A stretch of 64,000 bases of DNA from positions 558,001 to 622,000 of the forward strand of contig JABTUW010000003.1 in assembly GCA_015075185.1 (NCBI GenBank), read 5' to 3'. Each line of letters begins with the position of its first letter. The stretch's first letter is position 1. Of the stretch, positions 25,073 through 34,317 are shown piece by piece. Both the position numbers and the translations under genes were made by a program. The DNA is from Anaerolineales bacterium. GTDB lineage: Bacteria; Chloroflexota; Anaerolineae; 4572-78; J111. Under the pieces are notes generated by a model. The model was not told where the DNA came from. It did not search any database and saw only the letters and a list, made by a program, of their open reading frames with translations.

Positions 25073-25729
25073 ATGGCTCAGATTTTTCATCCTAGCTCTA
25101 ATACCATTGCTAAAGTGAGCATCTTTGGCGGCGTTTTTATTTTGGCCGGCGTGGCCGTTTTGATTATGGCTTTTGCCCGCTCCTCTTACATGACGGGGGT
25201 AGGAGTCTTTGTGGAGCAGCCGGTGCCATTTAGCCATGAGCACCACGTCAGCGGCTTGGGTATTGACTGCCGTTACTGCCATACCTCGGTGGAGAAATCC
25301 TCCTTCGCCGGCATTCCCCCGACCGAAACCTGTATGACCTGTCACTCCCAAATCTGGACCAATGCCGCTATGTTGGAACCCGTTCGGGCGAGTTTCCAGG
25401 CGGGCCGGCCGATCGAGTGGAACAGGGTGCATAGCCTGCCCGACTTTGTCTACTTTAACCACAGTGTTCACGTGGCTAAGGGTGTGGGCTGTGAAACCTG
25501 CCACGGCCGGGTAGACCAGATGGCGCTGACCTACAAGGCCAATACTCTGTACATGGAATGGTGCCTGGAATGCCACCGCCACCCTGAAAATTACATTCGC
25601 CCGGTGGAGGAAATTTACACTATGGGCTACCAACCTCAGGAAAACCAGGTAGCCCTGGGGCGGGAATTGGTTGAAGCTTACAACATCCAGGTACAGCAAC
25701 TGACCAATTGTTCGGTCTGCCATCATTAG
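25073..25729 (+). CDS. actA: Alternative complex III subunit ActA (pentaheme cytochrome c)
   Basis: A 218-residue membrane-anchored multiheme cytochrome. One N-terminal helix ('VSIFGGVFILAGVAVLIMAFA') is followed by five CxxCH heme sites: CRYCH, CMTCH, CETCH, CLECH and CSVCH, the last at the very C-terminus. This matches ActA of alternative complex III, which passes electrons from the quinol-oxidising part to the monoheme ActE. 'FNHSVHVAKGVGC' and 'PFSHEHHVSGLGIDC' give the distal His ligands. It is first in the act-cox operon. No clear ribosome-binding site; the start is set by the family N-terminus. Confidence 0.92.
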   Translation: MAQIFHPSSNTIAKVSIFGGVFILAGVAVLIMAFARSSYMTGVGVFVEQPVPFSHEHHVSGLGIDCRYCHTSVEKSSFAGIPPTETCMTCHSQIWTNAAMLEPVRASFQAGRPIEWNRVHSLPDFVYFNHSVHVAKGVGCETCHGRVDQMALTYKANTLYMEWCLECHRHPENYIRPVEEIYTMGYQPQENQVALGRELVEAYNIQVQQLTNCSVCHH

Positions 25730-25745
25730 AACGTAATTAAGGGAT

Positions 25746-26951
25746 ATGGAAAAAGAAACTCTGGACTTATCTGCAATCCGTGCTCGTTTGGCCCAGGCCA
25801 AAGGCCGGCGCTACTGGCGCAGCCTGGAAGAAGTTGCCGAAACACCTGCTTTTAAAGAATTTTTGCACCGGGAGTTTCCCCAGGGCGCCACGGAGTGGAC
25901 CGACCCGCTCAGCCGCCGCAACTTTTTCAAGCTGATGGGCGCCTCATTGGCCCTGGCCGGACTGACCAGTTGTTCCGGCCAGCCGGCCGAGAAAATTCTA
26001 CCCTATGTGCGCCAGCCCGAAGAACTTGTCCCCGGCCGGCCGCTGTTTTATGCCACGGCTATGCCTTTTAATGGCTATGGTATTGGCGCGCTGGTGGAGA
26101 GTCATGAGGGACGGCCCACCAAAATTGAAGGCAATCCCGACCATCCGGCCAGCCTCGGTTCGTCCGACGTCTGGCTCCAGGCGTCCATTTTGGAGTTGTA
26201 CGACCCGGACCGCTCCCAGGTCGTAACCCGCTTTGGCACCCGCATCAGTACCTGGGATGCTTTTTTACAGGATTTGCAGGCCGAACTGGACGATCAACGG
26301 AATAACGGCGGAGCCGGACTGCGGATTTTGACGGGCCTGGTCACCTCGCCGACCCTGACCAGCCAACTGGAAGCTGTCCTGGCCGAATTTCCGCAGGCTC
26401 GCTGGTACCAGTACGAAGCGGCCGGACAGGATAATGTCCGCGCCGGAGCACGCCTGGCTTTTGGCGAAGATGTTGAAACCGTTTACAACCTGGCTGAGGC
26501 CGAGGTTATTCTCTCGCTTGACGCCAACTTTTTGTTTGAAGGGCCGGGGCATATTCGCTATGCCCGTGATTTCAGCCATGGACGGCGCGTCTGGACCGGC
26601 CAAACGACCCAAAATCGTTTGTATGTCGTCGAAAGCACGCCCACGATTACCGGGGCTAAGGCGGATCATCGCCTGCCCCTGCGACCGAGCCAGGTGGAAT
26701 TATTTGCTCGGGCTGTGGCCGAGGCTGTCGGCGTGGAGGCCGGCGGGACAGAATTACCTGAACACGCTGGCTGGATTGAAGCCGTAGTGAGTGATCTGCA
26801 AGCCAATCGAGGCTCAAGCTTGGTCATCGCCGGCAATGAGCAGCCCCCTGTGGTCCATGCGCTTGCTCACGCGATCAATGAAGCCTTGGGCAATGTCGTC
26901 GGCAGACGGTCATCTCTATACCAATCCGGTGGCCGAGAATCCAACCGATGA
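25746..26951 (+). CDS. actB: ActB, N-terminal part (broken by frameshift)
   Basis: The first 401 codons of ActB, the molybdopterin-oxidoreductase-like/iron-sulfur subunit. Residues 57-76 carry a twin-arginine signal and lipobox ('SRRNFFKLMGASLALAGLTSC'), so the protein is exported folded and lipid-anchored. Then come 'YVRQPEELVPGRPLFYATAMP' and the molybdopterin-fold domain, which in ActB holds no cofactor. Family-like sequence continues to 'HAINEALGNVV' near 26900; after that the frame degrades and stops at 26951. The continuation is in the next frame at 26905-28722. One base too many near 26895-26910, or a real mutation, explains it. Confidence 0.88.
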   Translation: MEKETLDLSAIRARLAQAKGRRYWRSLEEVAETPAFKEFLHREFPQGATEWTDPLSRRNFFKLMGASLALAGLTSCSGQPAEKILPYVRQPEELVPGRPLFYATAMPFNGYGIGALVESHEGRPTKIEGNPDHPASLGSSDVWLQASILELYDPDRSQVVTRFGTRISTWDAFLQDLQAELDDQRNNGGAGLRILTGLVTSPTLTSQLEAVLAEFPQARWYQYEAAGQDNVRAGARLAFGEDVETVYNLAEAEVILSLDANFLFEGPGHIRYARDFSHGRRVWTGQTTQNRLYVVESTPTITGAKADHRLPLRPSQVELFARAVAEAVGVEAGGTELPEHAGWIEAVVSDLQANRGSSLVIAGNEQPPVVHALAHAINEALGNVVGRRSSLYQSGGRESNR

Positions 26952-28722
26952 CATGGCTTCGCTGAGGGAACTGGCCGACGAGATGCAGGCCGGGCAGGTG
27001 CAGTTGTTACTAATTCTCGACAAGAATCCGGTTTATGACGCTCCCGCTGATCTGCAATTTGCCGAGCGTATGTTTAATGTTAAAACACGGATTCACCTGG
27101 GTTTGTACGAAGACGAAACGTCGGAGCTGTGCCAGTGGCACATACCGGGGCTGCATTTTCTGGAGATGTGGGGCGACCTGCGGGCCTACGATGGCACGGT
27201 CAGCCTGATCCAGCCGCTCATTGCGCCGCTGTACGATGGTAAATCGCCTTACGAGCTGCTGGCGGCAGTTTTGGGCCAATCCGGGGTTTCGAATCTTGAT
27301 CTGGTGCGCAGCTATTGGCAGGAGCAAAACCCAAGCGGCAATTTTGAAGCAATGTGGCGCACGGCGCTGCACAACGGGTTCATGGACGATACGGTCCTGC
27401 CAACCCGGTCTGTCTCCCTGCAAGCCGATTTTGGGGCTGCGCCGGAAGCGGGGGGCGGGCAAAGTTTGGAACTTGTCTTTCGGCCTGATCCGTCGCTGGG
27501 GGATGGCCGCTTTGCCAACAACGGCTGGCTGCAAGAACTGCCCCGGCCCATGACCAAGCTGACCTGGGATAATGCGGCCATGATCAGTCCGACCACTGCC
27601 GAGCGGCTGGGGCTGGCCGATGAGGAAGTTGTCGAGTTGCGCTACCGCGAGCGCAGCGTGCGCGCGCCGATCCTGATTGCGCCCGGACATGCCGACGATA
27701 CCGTCACCGTCCACCTGGGCTACGGGCGCACCCGGGCGGGGCAGGTGGGGAACGGGGCCGGCTTCAATGCTTATGCGCTCCGCACTTCCGAAGCGCCCTG
27801 GTTCGACACGGGCCTGGAAATCGTCAAAACCGGCGAGAGTTATCCCCTGGTCAGAACGCAGGGACATTTTGCGATGGAGGGCCGCGAGTTGGTGCAGTCG
27901 GCCTCGCGGCAAGAGTATCAGGCCCATCCTGATTTTGCCCAGGCGCATGGAGGTGAAGAGGCCGAGCATATCTCCCTGTACCCCGAGTACGAGTATAACG
28001 GCAATGCCTGGGGCATGACCATTGATCTGACCACCTGTATTGGCTGCAATGCCTGCACCATCGCCTGCCAGGCGGAGAATAACATTCCGGTGGTGGGCAA
28101 GGCGGAAGTGGCCCGGAGCCGGGAGATGCATTGGATCAGGGTGGATACTTATTTTGAAGGACAGCTCGACAACCCGACGACCCACTTCCAGCCCGTGCCT
28201 TGTATGCATTGTGAGAAAGCGCCGTGCGAGACGGTCTGTCCCGTGGCCGCGACGGTCCACAACGCCGAAGGGTTGAACGACATGGTCTACAACCGCTGCG
28301 TGGGCACACGCTACTGCTCCAACAACTGCCCTTACAAGGTGCGCCGGTTTAATTTCTTCCAGTATAGCAACGAAGATGTGCCGGTATTGAAGTTGTTGAT
28401 GAACCCTGATGTGACGGTGCGCCAGCGGGGTGTGATGGAAAAATGCACCTACTGTGTGCAGCGCATCAACGCGGCGCGCATCGAGGCCAAAAAGGAAAAT
28501 CGGGTCATTGGCGATGGCGAAGTATTGACCGCCTGCCAGCAGGCATGTCCAACACAGGCGATTATTTTTGGCAATATCAATGACCCGGAGAGTCAGGTGG
28601 CTAAGTCTAAAGCGACCCCGTTGAATTATGGACTGCTAACCGAGCTGAACACCCAGCCTCGGACCACCTACCTGGCCGAAGTTAAGAATCCCAATATTGA
28701 ACTGGGAGGTGAAACAAGCTGA
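26791..28722 (+). CDS. actB: ActB, C-terminal part with iron-sulfur domain (after frameshift)
   Basis: Family-like sequence begins near 26905 ('DGHLYTNPVAENPTDDMASLREL'); the first ~37 codons of this frame are an artefact of overlap. After the rest of the molybdopterin-fold domain comes a ferredoxin-like domain with the Cys clusters 'CIGCNACTIAC', 'CMHCEKAPCETVC', 'CVGTRYCSNNCPY' and 'CTYCVQRI...CQQACP', enough for four Fe-S clusters as in ActB. Joined to the part at 25746 the protein is about 1,000 residues, the usual ActB size. It ends at 28722, where ActC begins (TGATG overlap). Confidence 0.9.
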   Translation: MICKPIEAQAWSSPAMSSPLWSMRLLTRSMKPWAMSSADGHLYTNPVAENPTDDMASLRELADEMQAGQVQLLLILDKNPVYDAPADLQFAERMFNVKTRIHLGLYEDETSELCQWHIPGLHFLEMWGDLRAYDGTVSLIQPLIAPLYDGKSPYELLAAVLGQSGVSNLDLVRSYWQEQNPSGNFEAMWRTALHNGFMDDTVLPTRSVSLQADFGAAPEAGGGQSLELVFRPDPSLGDGRFANNGWLQELPRPMTKLTWDNAAMISPTTAERLGLADEEVVELRYRERSVRAPILIAPGHADDTVTVHLGYGRTRAGQVGNGAGFNAYALRTSEAPWFDTGLEIVKTGESYPLVRTQGHFAMEGRELVQSASRQEYQAHPDFAQAHGGEEAEHISLYPEYEYNGNAWGMTIDLTTCIGCNACTIACQAENNIPVVGKAEVARSREMHWIRVDTYFEGQLDNPTTHFQPVPCMHCEKAPCETVCPVAATVHNAEGLNDMVYNRCVGTRYCSNNCPYKVRRFNFFQYSNEDVPVLKLLMNPDVTVRQRGVMEKCTYCVQRINAARIEAKKENRVIGDGEVLTACQQACPTQAIIFGNINDPESQVAKSKATPLNYGLLTELNTQPRTTYLAEVKNPNIELGGETS

Positions 28723-30101
28723 TGCAATCATCGGAGCCGCTCAAGACACCGGCGGAGGTCCAACTGCCCGCACCGGTCATCGGGCCGGGTTATACTTATG
28801 GTTCTGTCACCGACAAGATCAGCGCTATTGTACTCTCGGGCCGGACGCCCCTGGCTTGGTTGATCGCCTTTGTCATCGCTTCAGCCGGGGCAGCGATGTT
28901 GTTTGGGACAATTGCTTATTTACTATACCAGGGTGTTGGGATTTGGGGCATCAATATTCCTGTTGGCTGGGGCTTCGACATCGTCAACTTCGTCTGGTGG
29001 ATTGGCATTGGCCATGCCGGAACGCTCATTTCGGCCATTCTGCTGCTATTCCGGCAACAGTGGCGGACCTCGATCAATCGCTTTGCCGAGGCGATGACCC
29101 TTTTTGCCGTCGCCTGCGCCGGTCTTTACCCACTGCTGCACATGGGCCGGCCCTGGTTCTTTTACTGGACCATGCCCTATCCCAATACTTTTGGTCTGTG
29201 GCCCAATTTCCGCAGCCCGCTGGTGTGGGACGTATTTGCAATTAGCACTTACGCTACCGTGTCGTTCTTGTTCTGGTACACCGGCCTCATCCCCGACCTG
29301 GCGACACTGCGCGACCGCTCAAAAAATCCCTTACTCCGCATCCTGTATGGAATTTTTGCTTTGGGTTGGCGCAACTCCGCTGCCCATTGGAATCGTTATC
29401 ACGCGGCTTATCTGCTGCTGGCTGCGCTGTCCACCCCGTTGGTCGTGTCTGTCCACAGCGTAGTCAGCCTTGATTTTTCGGCGGGCGTGATCCCCGGCTG
29501 GCACGCGACCATGTTCCCGCCTTATTTCGTGGCCGGGGCTATCTTCTCCGGCTTTGCGATGGTTTTGACCCTGGCTATCCCCTTGCGCCGAATTTATGGC
29601 CTGGAAGATTTTATCACTATGCGCCATATCAATAATATGGCCAAGATTATGTTGGTCACCGGCCTGATCGTCTTTTACGGTTATATGATGGAACTATTCA
29701 TGGGCTGGTATAGCGGGAGTCAGTATGAAGAATATCTTATCTTAAATCGGATGACCGGTCCCTATGCACCGCTCTACTGGGCGCTGATCCTCTGCAATGG
29801 GCTGATTCCCCAATTGTTATGGTTCCGCGGTGTTAGGAACAACCTTTTGGTCTTGTTCATCATCTCGCTGATTGTGAATGTGGGCATGTGGTTAGAGCGC
29901 TTTGTCATTATTGTGACCAGCCTGCACCGCGATTTTCTGCCCTCTTCCTGGGGCATGTACTACCCAACAGTTTTTGATTGGACGATGTTCATCGGCACGA
30001 TTGGTTTCTTCCTGACCCTGCTGTTGTTGTTTATCCGCGTGCTGCCGGTCATTTCAATCTTTGAAATGCGAGAATTGGTGCCGGAGAGTGAGAGCACATG
30101 A
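28722..30101 (+). CDS. actC: ActC, NrfD-like quinol-oxidising membrane subunit
   Basis: A 459-residue polytopic NrfD/PsrC-like protein with about ten helices: 'LAWLIAFVIASAGAAMLFGTIAYLLYQGVGIWGI', 'FDIVNFVWWIGIGHAGTLISAILLLF', 'LYPLLHMGRPWFFYWTMPYPN', 'VVSVHSVVSLDFSAGVIPGWHATMFPPYFVAGAIFSG'. The His/Asp/Arg-bearing segments match the quinol site and proton path proposed for ActC. It starts 1 base inside the ActB stop and ends 4 bases into ActD. It is the likely menaquinol-oxidising site of the complex. Confidence 0.92.
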   Translation: MQSSEPLKTPAEVQLPAPVIGPGYTYGSVTDKISAIVLSGRTPLAWLIAFVIASAGAAMLFGTIAYLLYQGVGIWGINIPVGWGFDIVNFVWWIGIGHAGTLISAILLLFRQQWRTSINRFAEAMTLFAVACAGLYPLLHMGRPWFFYWTMPYPNTFGLWPNFRSPLVWDVFAISTYATVSFLFWYTGLIPDLATLRDRSKNPLLRILYGIFALGWRNSAAHWNRYHAAYLLLAALSTPLVVSVHSVVSLDFSAGVIPGWHATMFPPYFVAGAIFSGFAMVLTLAIPLRRIYGLEDFITMRHINNMAKIMLVTGLIVFYGYMMELFMGWYSGSQYEEYLILNRMTGPYAPLYWALILCNGLIPQLLWFRGVRNNLLVLFIISLIVNVGMWLERFVIIVTSLHRDFLPSSWGMYYPTVFDWTMFIGTIGFFLTLLLLFIRVLPVISIFEMRELVPESEST

Positions 30102-30649
30102 AAAATCCAGCAACCTACGGCCTGTTAGCCGAATTTACCACCCCGGAAGCCCTGATTGAGGCGACCCATCAGGCTCACGAGGCCGGATATCGCAAGATGG
30201 ACGCCTATACCCCCTATCCTATTGAGGAAGTAGGCCATGCTCTGGGCGCACGGGGCACGCGCCTGCCGTACATTGTCCTGGCCGGAGGGATAATGGGCGC
30301 TATCGGGGGCTATCTTCTGCAATATTACGCCTCGGTGATTGATTATCCGCTCAACATTGGCGGGCGTCCCTACCATAGCTGGCCCTCTTTCATCCCGGCC
30401 ACCTTTGAAACAACAGTGCTGCTGGCGGCTTTTGCCGCCGTGCTGGGGATGCTGGCCCTCAATGGACTGCCTCAGCCCTACCATCCGGTCTTTGGCGTGC
30501 CCGGCTTCGAGGCAGCCACGCGAGACCGCTTTTTCTTGCAGATTGAAGCCAGAGACCCAAAGTTTGACCTGGAAGAGACCAGGAATTTTCTTGAAAGTTT
30601 CCACCCCGAAAAAGTATCGGAGATAGAGCGGTATAAGTACCCGGGGTAG
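30098..30649 (+). CDS. actD: ActD (DUF3341) subunit
   Basis: A 183-residue membrane subunit with the DUF3341 pattern: 'YGLLAEFTTPEALIEATHQAHEAGYRKMDAYTPYPIEEV', two helices ('YIVLAGGIMGAIGGYLLQYY' and 'FETTVLLAAFAAVLGMLALNGLP') and the C-terminal 'ATRDRFFLQIEARDPKFD'. It contacts ActB and ActE in known complexes and has no cofactor. Start and ActC stop overlap (ATGA). Just after it, the operon order is broken by a four-helix-bundle gene. Confidence 0.9.
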   Translation: MKNPATYGLLAEFTTPEALIEATHQAHEAGYRKMDAYTPYPIEEVGHALGARGTRLPYIVLAGGIMGAIGGYLLQYYASVIDYPLNIGGRPYHSWPSFIPATFETTVLLAAFAAVLGMLALNGLPQPYHPVFGVPGFEAATRDRFFLQIEARDPKFDLEETRNFLESFHPEKVSEIERYKYPG

Positions 30650-30676
30650 AAGATGGTGCCGGATGATGGTGAGAAC

Positions 30677-31063
30677 ATGATCCGAGTGGTTAAGAGCTTT
30701 CGGGATTTGCGGGTCTATCAATTATCACTTGAACAGGCCAAGAGAATTTTTGTGATTAGTAAAGATTTTCCGAAGGAAGAAACTTATTCGTTGACGGACC
30801 AAATCCGTCGTTCTTCCCGTGCCGTCAATGCGATGATTGCTGAGGCCTGGGCGAGGCGAAGGTATGAAGCCGCTTTTGTCAACAAGTTGAATGAGGCTCT
30901 TGGCGAAGCAATGGAAACCCAAGCCTGGCTTGATCATGCCCGTGAATGTAGCTATATCAATCGTGACCTGTACATGGAGTTAGATCAAGCCTGGCAACAT
31001 GTTGGAGCTATGCTCAACCGAATGATTCAAAAAGCTGACATTTTCTGCAAACCGGTCAAGTGA
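30677..31063 (+). CDS. Four-helix bundle protein (23S rRNA IVS type)
   Basis: A 128-residue protein of the TIGR02436/S23 family: 'FRDLRVYQLSLEQAKRIFVISKDFPKEETYSLTDQIRRSSRAVNAMIAEAW', 'FVNKLNEALGEAMETQAWLDHARE'. These were first described as ORFs in 23S rRNA intervening sequences and also occur free in genomes; the function is unknown. It sits between actD and actE, where no such gene belongs, and is transcribed with them. The ATG at 30677 (GGTGAG upstream) is preferred to one at 30653. It is probably a later insertion that did not break operon expression. Confidence 0.85.
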   Translation: MIRVVKSFRDLRVYQLSLEQAKRIFVISKDFPKEETYSLTDQIRRSSRAVNAMIAEAWARRRYEAAFVNKLNEALGEAMETQAWLDHARECSYINRDLYMELDQAWQHVGAMLNRMIQKADIFCKPVK

Positions 31064-31070
31064 GGCATTC

Positions 31071-31714
<644 letters not shown>

Positions 31715-31718
<4 letters not shown>

Positions 31719-32908
31719 ATCAGAGCCAAGTTCCACCTGTCCTGAATCGTCTACAAACCCTCGCCCTGATCGTCGGGGGAGTTGGTTTGGTTCTTCTGGT
31801 GATAGGCTGGTTTTTAAGCCCAGCGCAGTTTCTCCAGGCTTACCTGGTCGGCTATATTCTCTGGACGCAAGTCGCCCTCGGCTGCCTGGCTATTTTAATG
31901 ATTTACACGATGACCGGCGGCGGCTGGGGCTACGTGACCCAGCGCATTCTGCGGGCGGGAATGTTGACCCTGCCGCTGTTAGCTGTGTTGTTATTGCCGC
32001 TGCTGCTGGGTCTGCCGGCGCTCTATGAGTGGGCGCGCCCCGACGTGGTGGCTCATGACGAACTGTTACAACACAAGTCGCTCTACCTGAATGTGCCCTT
32101 TTTCATCGCTCGGGCGGTGCTCTACTTTGTCGTCTGGATTGGGCTGGCCTTTCTGCTGAATCGCCGGCTGCTCCAACTGGACCAATCCTTCGACCTGGCA
32201 ACGGGCCGCCGCCTGCGCGGCATCAGCGGACTGGGTTTGGGCGCGTTTGGGCTGACTGTCACCTTTGCTTCCGTTGACTGGATGATGTCCATCGAGCCGC
32301 ACTGGTTCTCGACAATTTACGGCTTCATGTTTGCTACCGGGGCCGTGGCGGCGGCTTTTGCCTTTGCCATCATCGCCCTGAACTGGCTGATGAAACGCAC
32401 CTCGCTGGCGGAAGTGGTCTCAACGCTGAATGTCAACGACCTGGGTAACTTTTTGCTGGCCGGGGTCATGCTCTGGGCTTATATGACCCTGTCGCAGTAT
32501 TTGATCATCTGGTCCGCGAACCTGGCCGAAGAGACGCCCTGGATCTACCGCCGGACCACGGGCGGCTGGGAAGTCGTCGGCCTGCTGCTAACCGTTTTTC
32601 ACTTTTTTGCGCCGTTCCTGGTGCTGCTTTCGCGGACGGTCAAACGCCGGATCAACTGGCTGGTCAACGTGGCCGGCCTAGTGTTGTTGATGCGCCTGGT
32701 TGACCTGTACTGGCTGATTATCCCGGCTTATCACGAAAGCTTTTATCTCGATTGGCTGCTCATTGTTGCGCCTATTGCTATCGGCGGCATCTGGCTGGCA
32801 GTGTTTATCTGGCAGTTGAAAAAGAAATCGTTATTACCTCTTTATGATGCCGGCGTCGAGGAGAAATTGCTGGATTATGGAAGAACACAAACCTCAACCC
32901 ATTCCTGA
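31715..32908 (+). CDS. actF: ActF, NrfD-like membrane subunit
   Basis: A 397-residue polytopic protein homologous to ActC/NrfD with about ten helices: 'LALIVGGVGLVLLVIGWFL', 'AYLVGYILWTQVALGCLAILMIYTMTGGGWGYVTQRILRAG', 'LYLNVPFFIARAVLYFVVWIGLAFLLNR', 'VTFASVDWMMSIEPHWFSTIYG'. In the known structure ActF packs beside the oxidase. It starts by ATGA overlap with ActE and overlaps the next small gene by 32 bases. Ends '...YDAGVEEKLLDYG'. Confidence 0.92.
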
Positions 32909-33287
32909 GGAAAGCCTGAAACTGGGCTACGAAGTTAGAGATATTAATTTACGCAACCTGGTCTGGTTGACCGTAATTTTGATCGTTGTCGTTGGGGCCA
33001 TTGTGGGGCTGGTTGGTTTAATGTACGGGTTCTTAGATGTAAGCACAGCGGCCCGCAGCGCTCCACCGCCCCCCTTGCTGGAGGAGGCTCAGGGGCTACC
33101 TCCCGGACCCCTTTTGCAGCGCGACCCGGAGCAGTCTATGCGGCGGGAAAGCAATGAGACGGATGTCCTACTAAACAGCTATGGCTGGGTGGATAAGGAA
33201 GCCGGGGTAGTTCGTATTCCTATCGAGCGGGCGATTGAGTTGACCCTGGAACGAGGGCTGCCCACCCGACTGCCAGAGGAAGAGTGA
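32877..33287 (+). CDS. Small membrane subunit of the act-cox operon (ActG-like, unassigned)
   Basis: A 136-residue protein with one helix ('LVWLTVILIVVVGAIVGLVGLMYGFL') and a Pro-rich external part with 'LLNSYGWVDKEAGVVRIPIERAIELTLERGLPTR'. The last motif recurs in small proteins next to ActF and oxidase genes, so it is probably a structural or assembly factor, but I cannot name a function. The ATG at 32877 fits the family beginning better than an upstream in-frame ATG at 32844. It ends 4 bases into the SCO gene. Confidence 0.75.
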   Translation: MEEHKPQPIPEESLKLGYEVRDINLRNLVWLTVILIVVVGAIVGLVGLMYGFLDVSTAARSAPPPPLLEEAQGLPPGPLLQRDPEQSMRRESNETDVLLNSYGWVDKEAGVVRIPIERAIELTLERGLPTRLPEEE

Positions 33288-34288
33288 GGAAGAGAGCTGG
33301 AAGGATGGAGGACTGGAAGGTTGGAAGTAAAAGAATGAAATGTCAAAAATTAGAGCTTCGGGCTAAGAAAGCTGAAAATTTTAAGTCTCTAAATCACCTT
33401 CTACTCCCTGCTACCCGCCCTCTACCATCTTCTATCCTCTATCTTCTATCTTCTACGCTTTGCGTCTATCTTCTCTCTTCTATCTTCTTGCCCGGAGCCG
33501 CGCCCGCCCAAGCCGATGGATCGCACCCGGCGGATCAGGTCATCAGGGGCGTCGAGTTTGAGCAGAAATTAAACCAACAGCTCCCGCTGGAGTTGACCTT
33601 TCGGAATGAGGCCGGCCAATCGGTGCAACTGGCCGATTATTTTGATCACAAGCCGGTCATCCTGGTGTTTGCCTACTACGAATGTCCGATGCTTTGCACC
33701 CTGGTCCTGAATGGCTTGGTGAGCAGCCTGAATGGATTGACCTTTGATGTCGGCAACCAGTTCGACATTGTCACCGTCAGCATTGACCCCACCGAAACAC
33801 CCACACTGGCGGCGGCTAAAAAAGCAGTTTACCTGGAGCAGTATCAGCGGCCCGGCGCGGCTGATGGCTGGCGCTTCCTCACCGGCGAGCAGGCAGAAAT
33901 TGACCAATTGACTCAGGCAGTCGGCTTTCACTACAATTATGACCCGGTGAAAGACGAGTATGCCCACCCGACCGGGATCATGGTCGTGACACCGCAAGGA
34001 AAAATTGCTCGCTATTTCTACGGCATTGACTTCCCGGCCAGAGATTTGCGCCTGGGGCTGGTCGAGGCGGCGGCCAACAAAATCGGCTCGCCGGTAGACC
34101 AACTGCTGCTGCTGTGCTATCACTACGATCCGGTCGTTGGGCAGTACACGCTGACAATTATGAATATTATCCGCCTGGCCGGGCTGACCACCGTTGGTGC
34201 CATCGGTGTGTTTGTGGCGGTGCTGCTGCGGCGTGACCGGGGGCGAGCGCTGAACCATCCGGCTTTATCAAAAACCTATAAATTTTAG
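33284..34288 (+). CDS. SCO1/SenC copper chaperone
   Basis: Up to 334 residues, a thioredoxin-fold protein that delivers copper to the CuA centre of the oxidase. The CxxxC site is in 'FAYYECPMLCTLVLNG', with the third ligand His in 'EYAHPTGIMVV'. A C-terminal membrane helix ('LAGLTTVGAIGVFVAVLLRR') follows. Several starts are possible (GTG 33284, ATG 33305, ATG 33335). The hydrophobic signal segment ('SSILYLLSSTLCVYLLSSIFLPG') is written by a heptamer array at 33398-33488, as in ActE. The next gene is the CuA-bearing subunit II. Confidence 0.88.
   Translation: MRKRAGRMEDWKVGSKRMKCQKLELRAKKAENFKSLNHLLLPATRPLPSSILYLLSSTLCVYLLSSIFLPGAAPAQADGSHPADQVIRGVEFEQKLNQQLPLELTFRNEAGQSVQLADYFDHKPVILVFAYYECPMLCTLVLNGLVSSLNGLTFDVGNQFDIVTVSIDPTETPTLAAAKKAVYLEQYQRPGAADGWRFLTGEQAEIDQLTQAVGFHYNYDPVKDEYAHPTGIMVVTPQGKIARYFYGIDFPARDLRLGLVEAAANKIGSPVDQLLLLCYHYDPVVGQYTLTIMNIIRLAGLTTVGAIGVFVAVLLRRDRGRALNHPALSKTYKF
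33398..33488. repeat. Heptanucleotide array (CTTCTAT/TATCTTC type) inside the SCO gene
   Basis: Thirteen period-7 units of pyrimidine-rich DNA: CTTCTAC, TCCCTGC, TACCCGC, CCTCTAC, then several TATCTTC-type units. It encodes the SCO signal segment. Confidence 0.85.
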
Positions 34289-34317
34289 GCTGGGATTAAG
34301 GATTACAAGAAAAGATT

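Noticed and set aside
27010..28260. A 416-residue antisense frame over actB
   Set aside because: Its composition is a mirror of the coding strand with no domain; actB is well supported on the plus strand.
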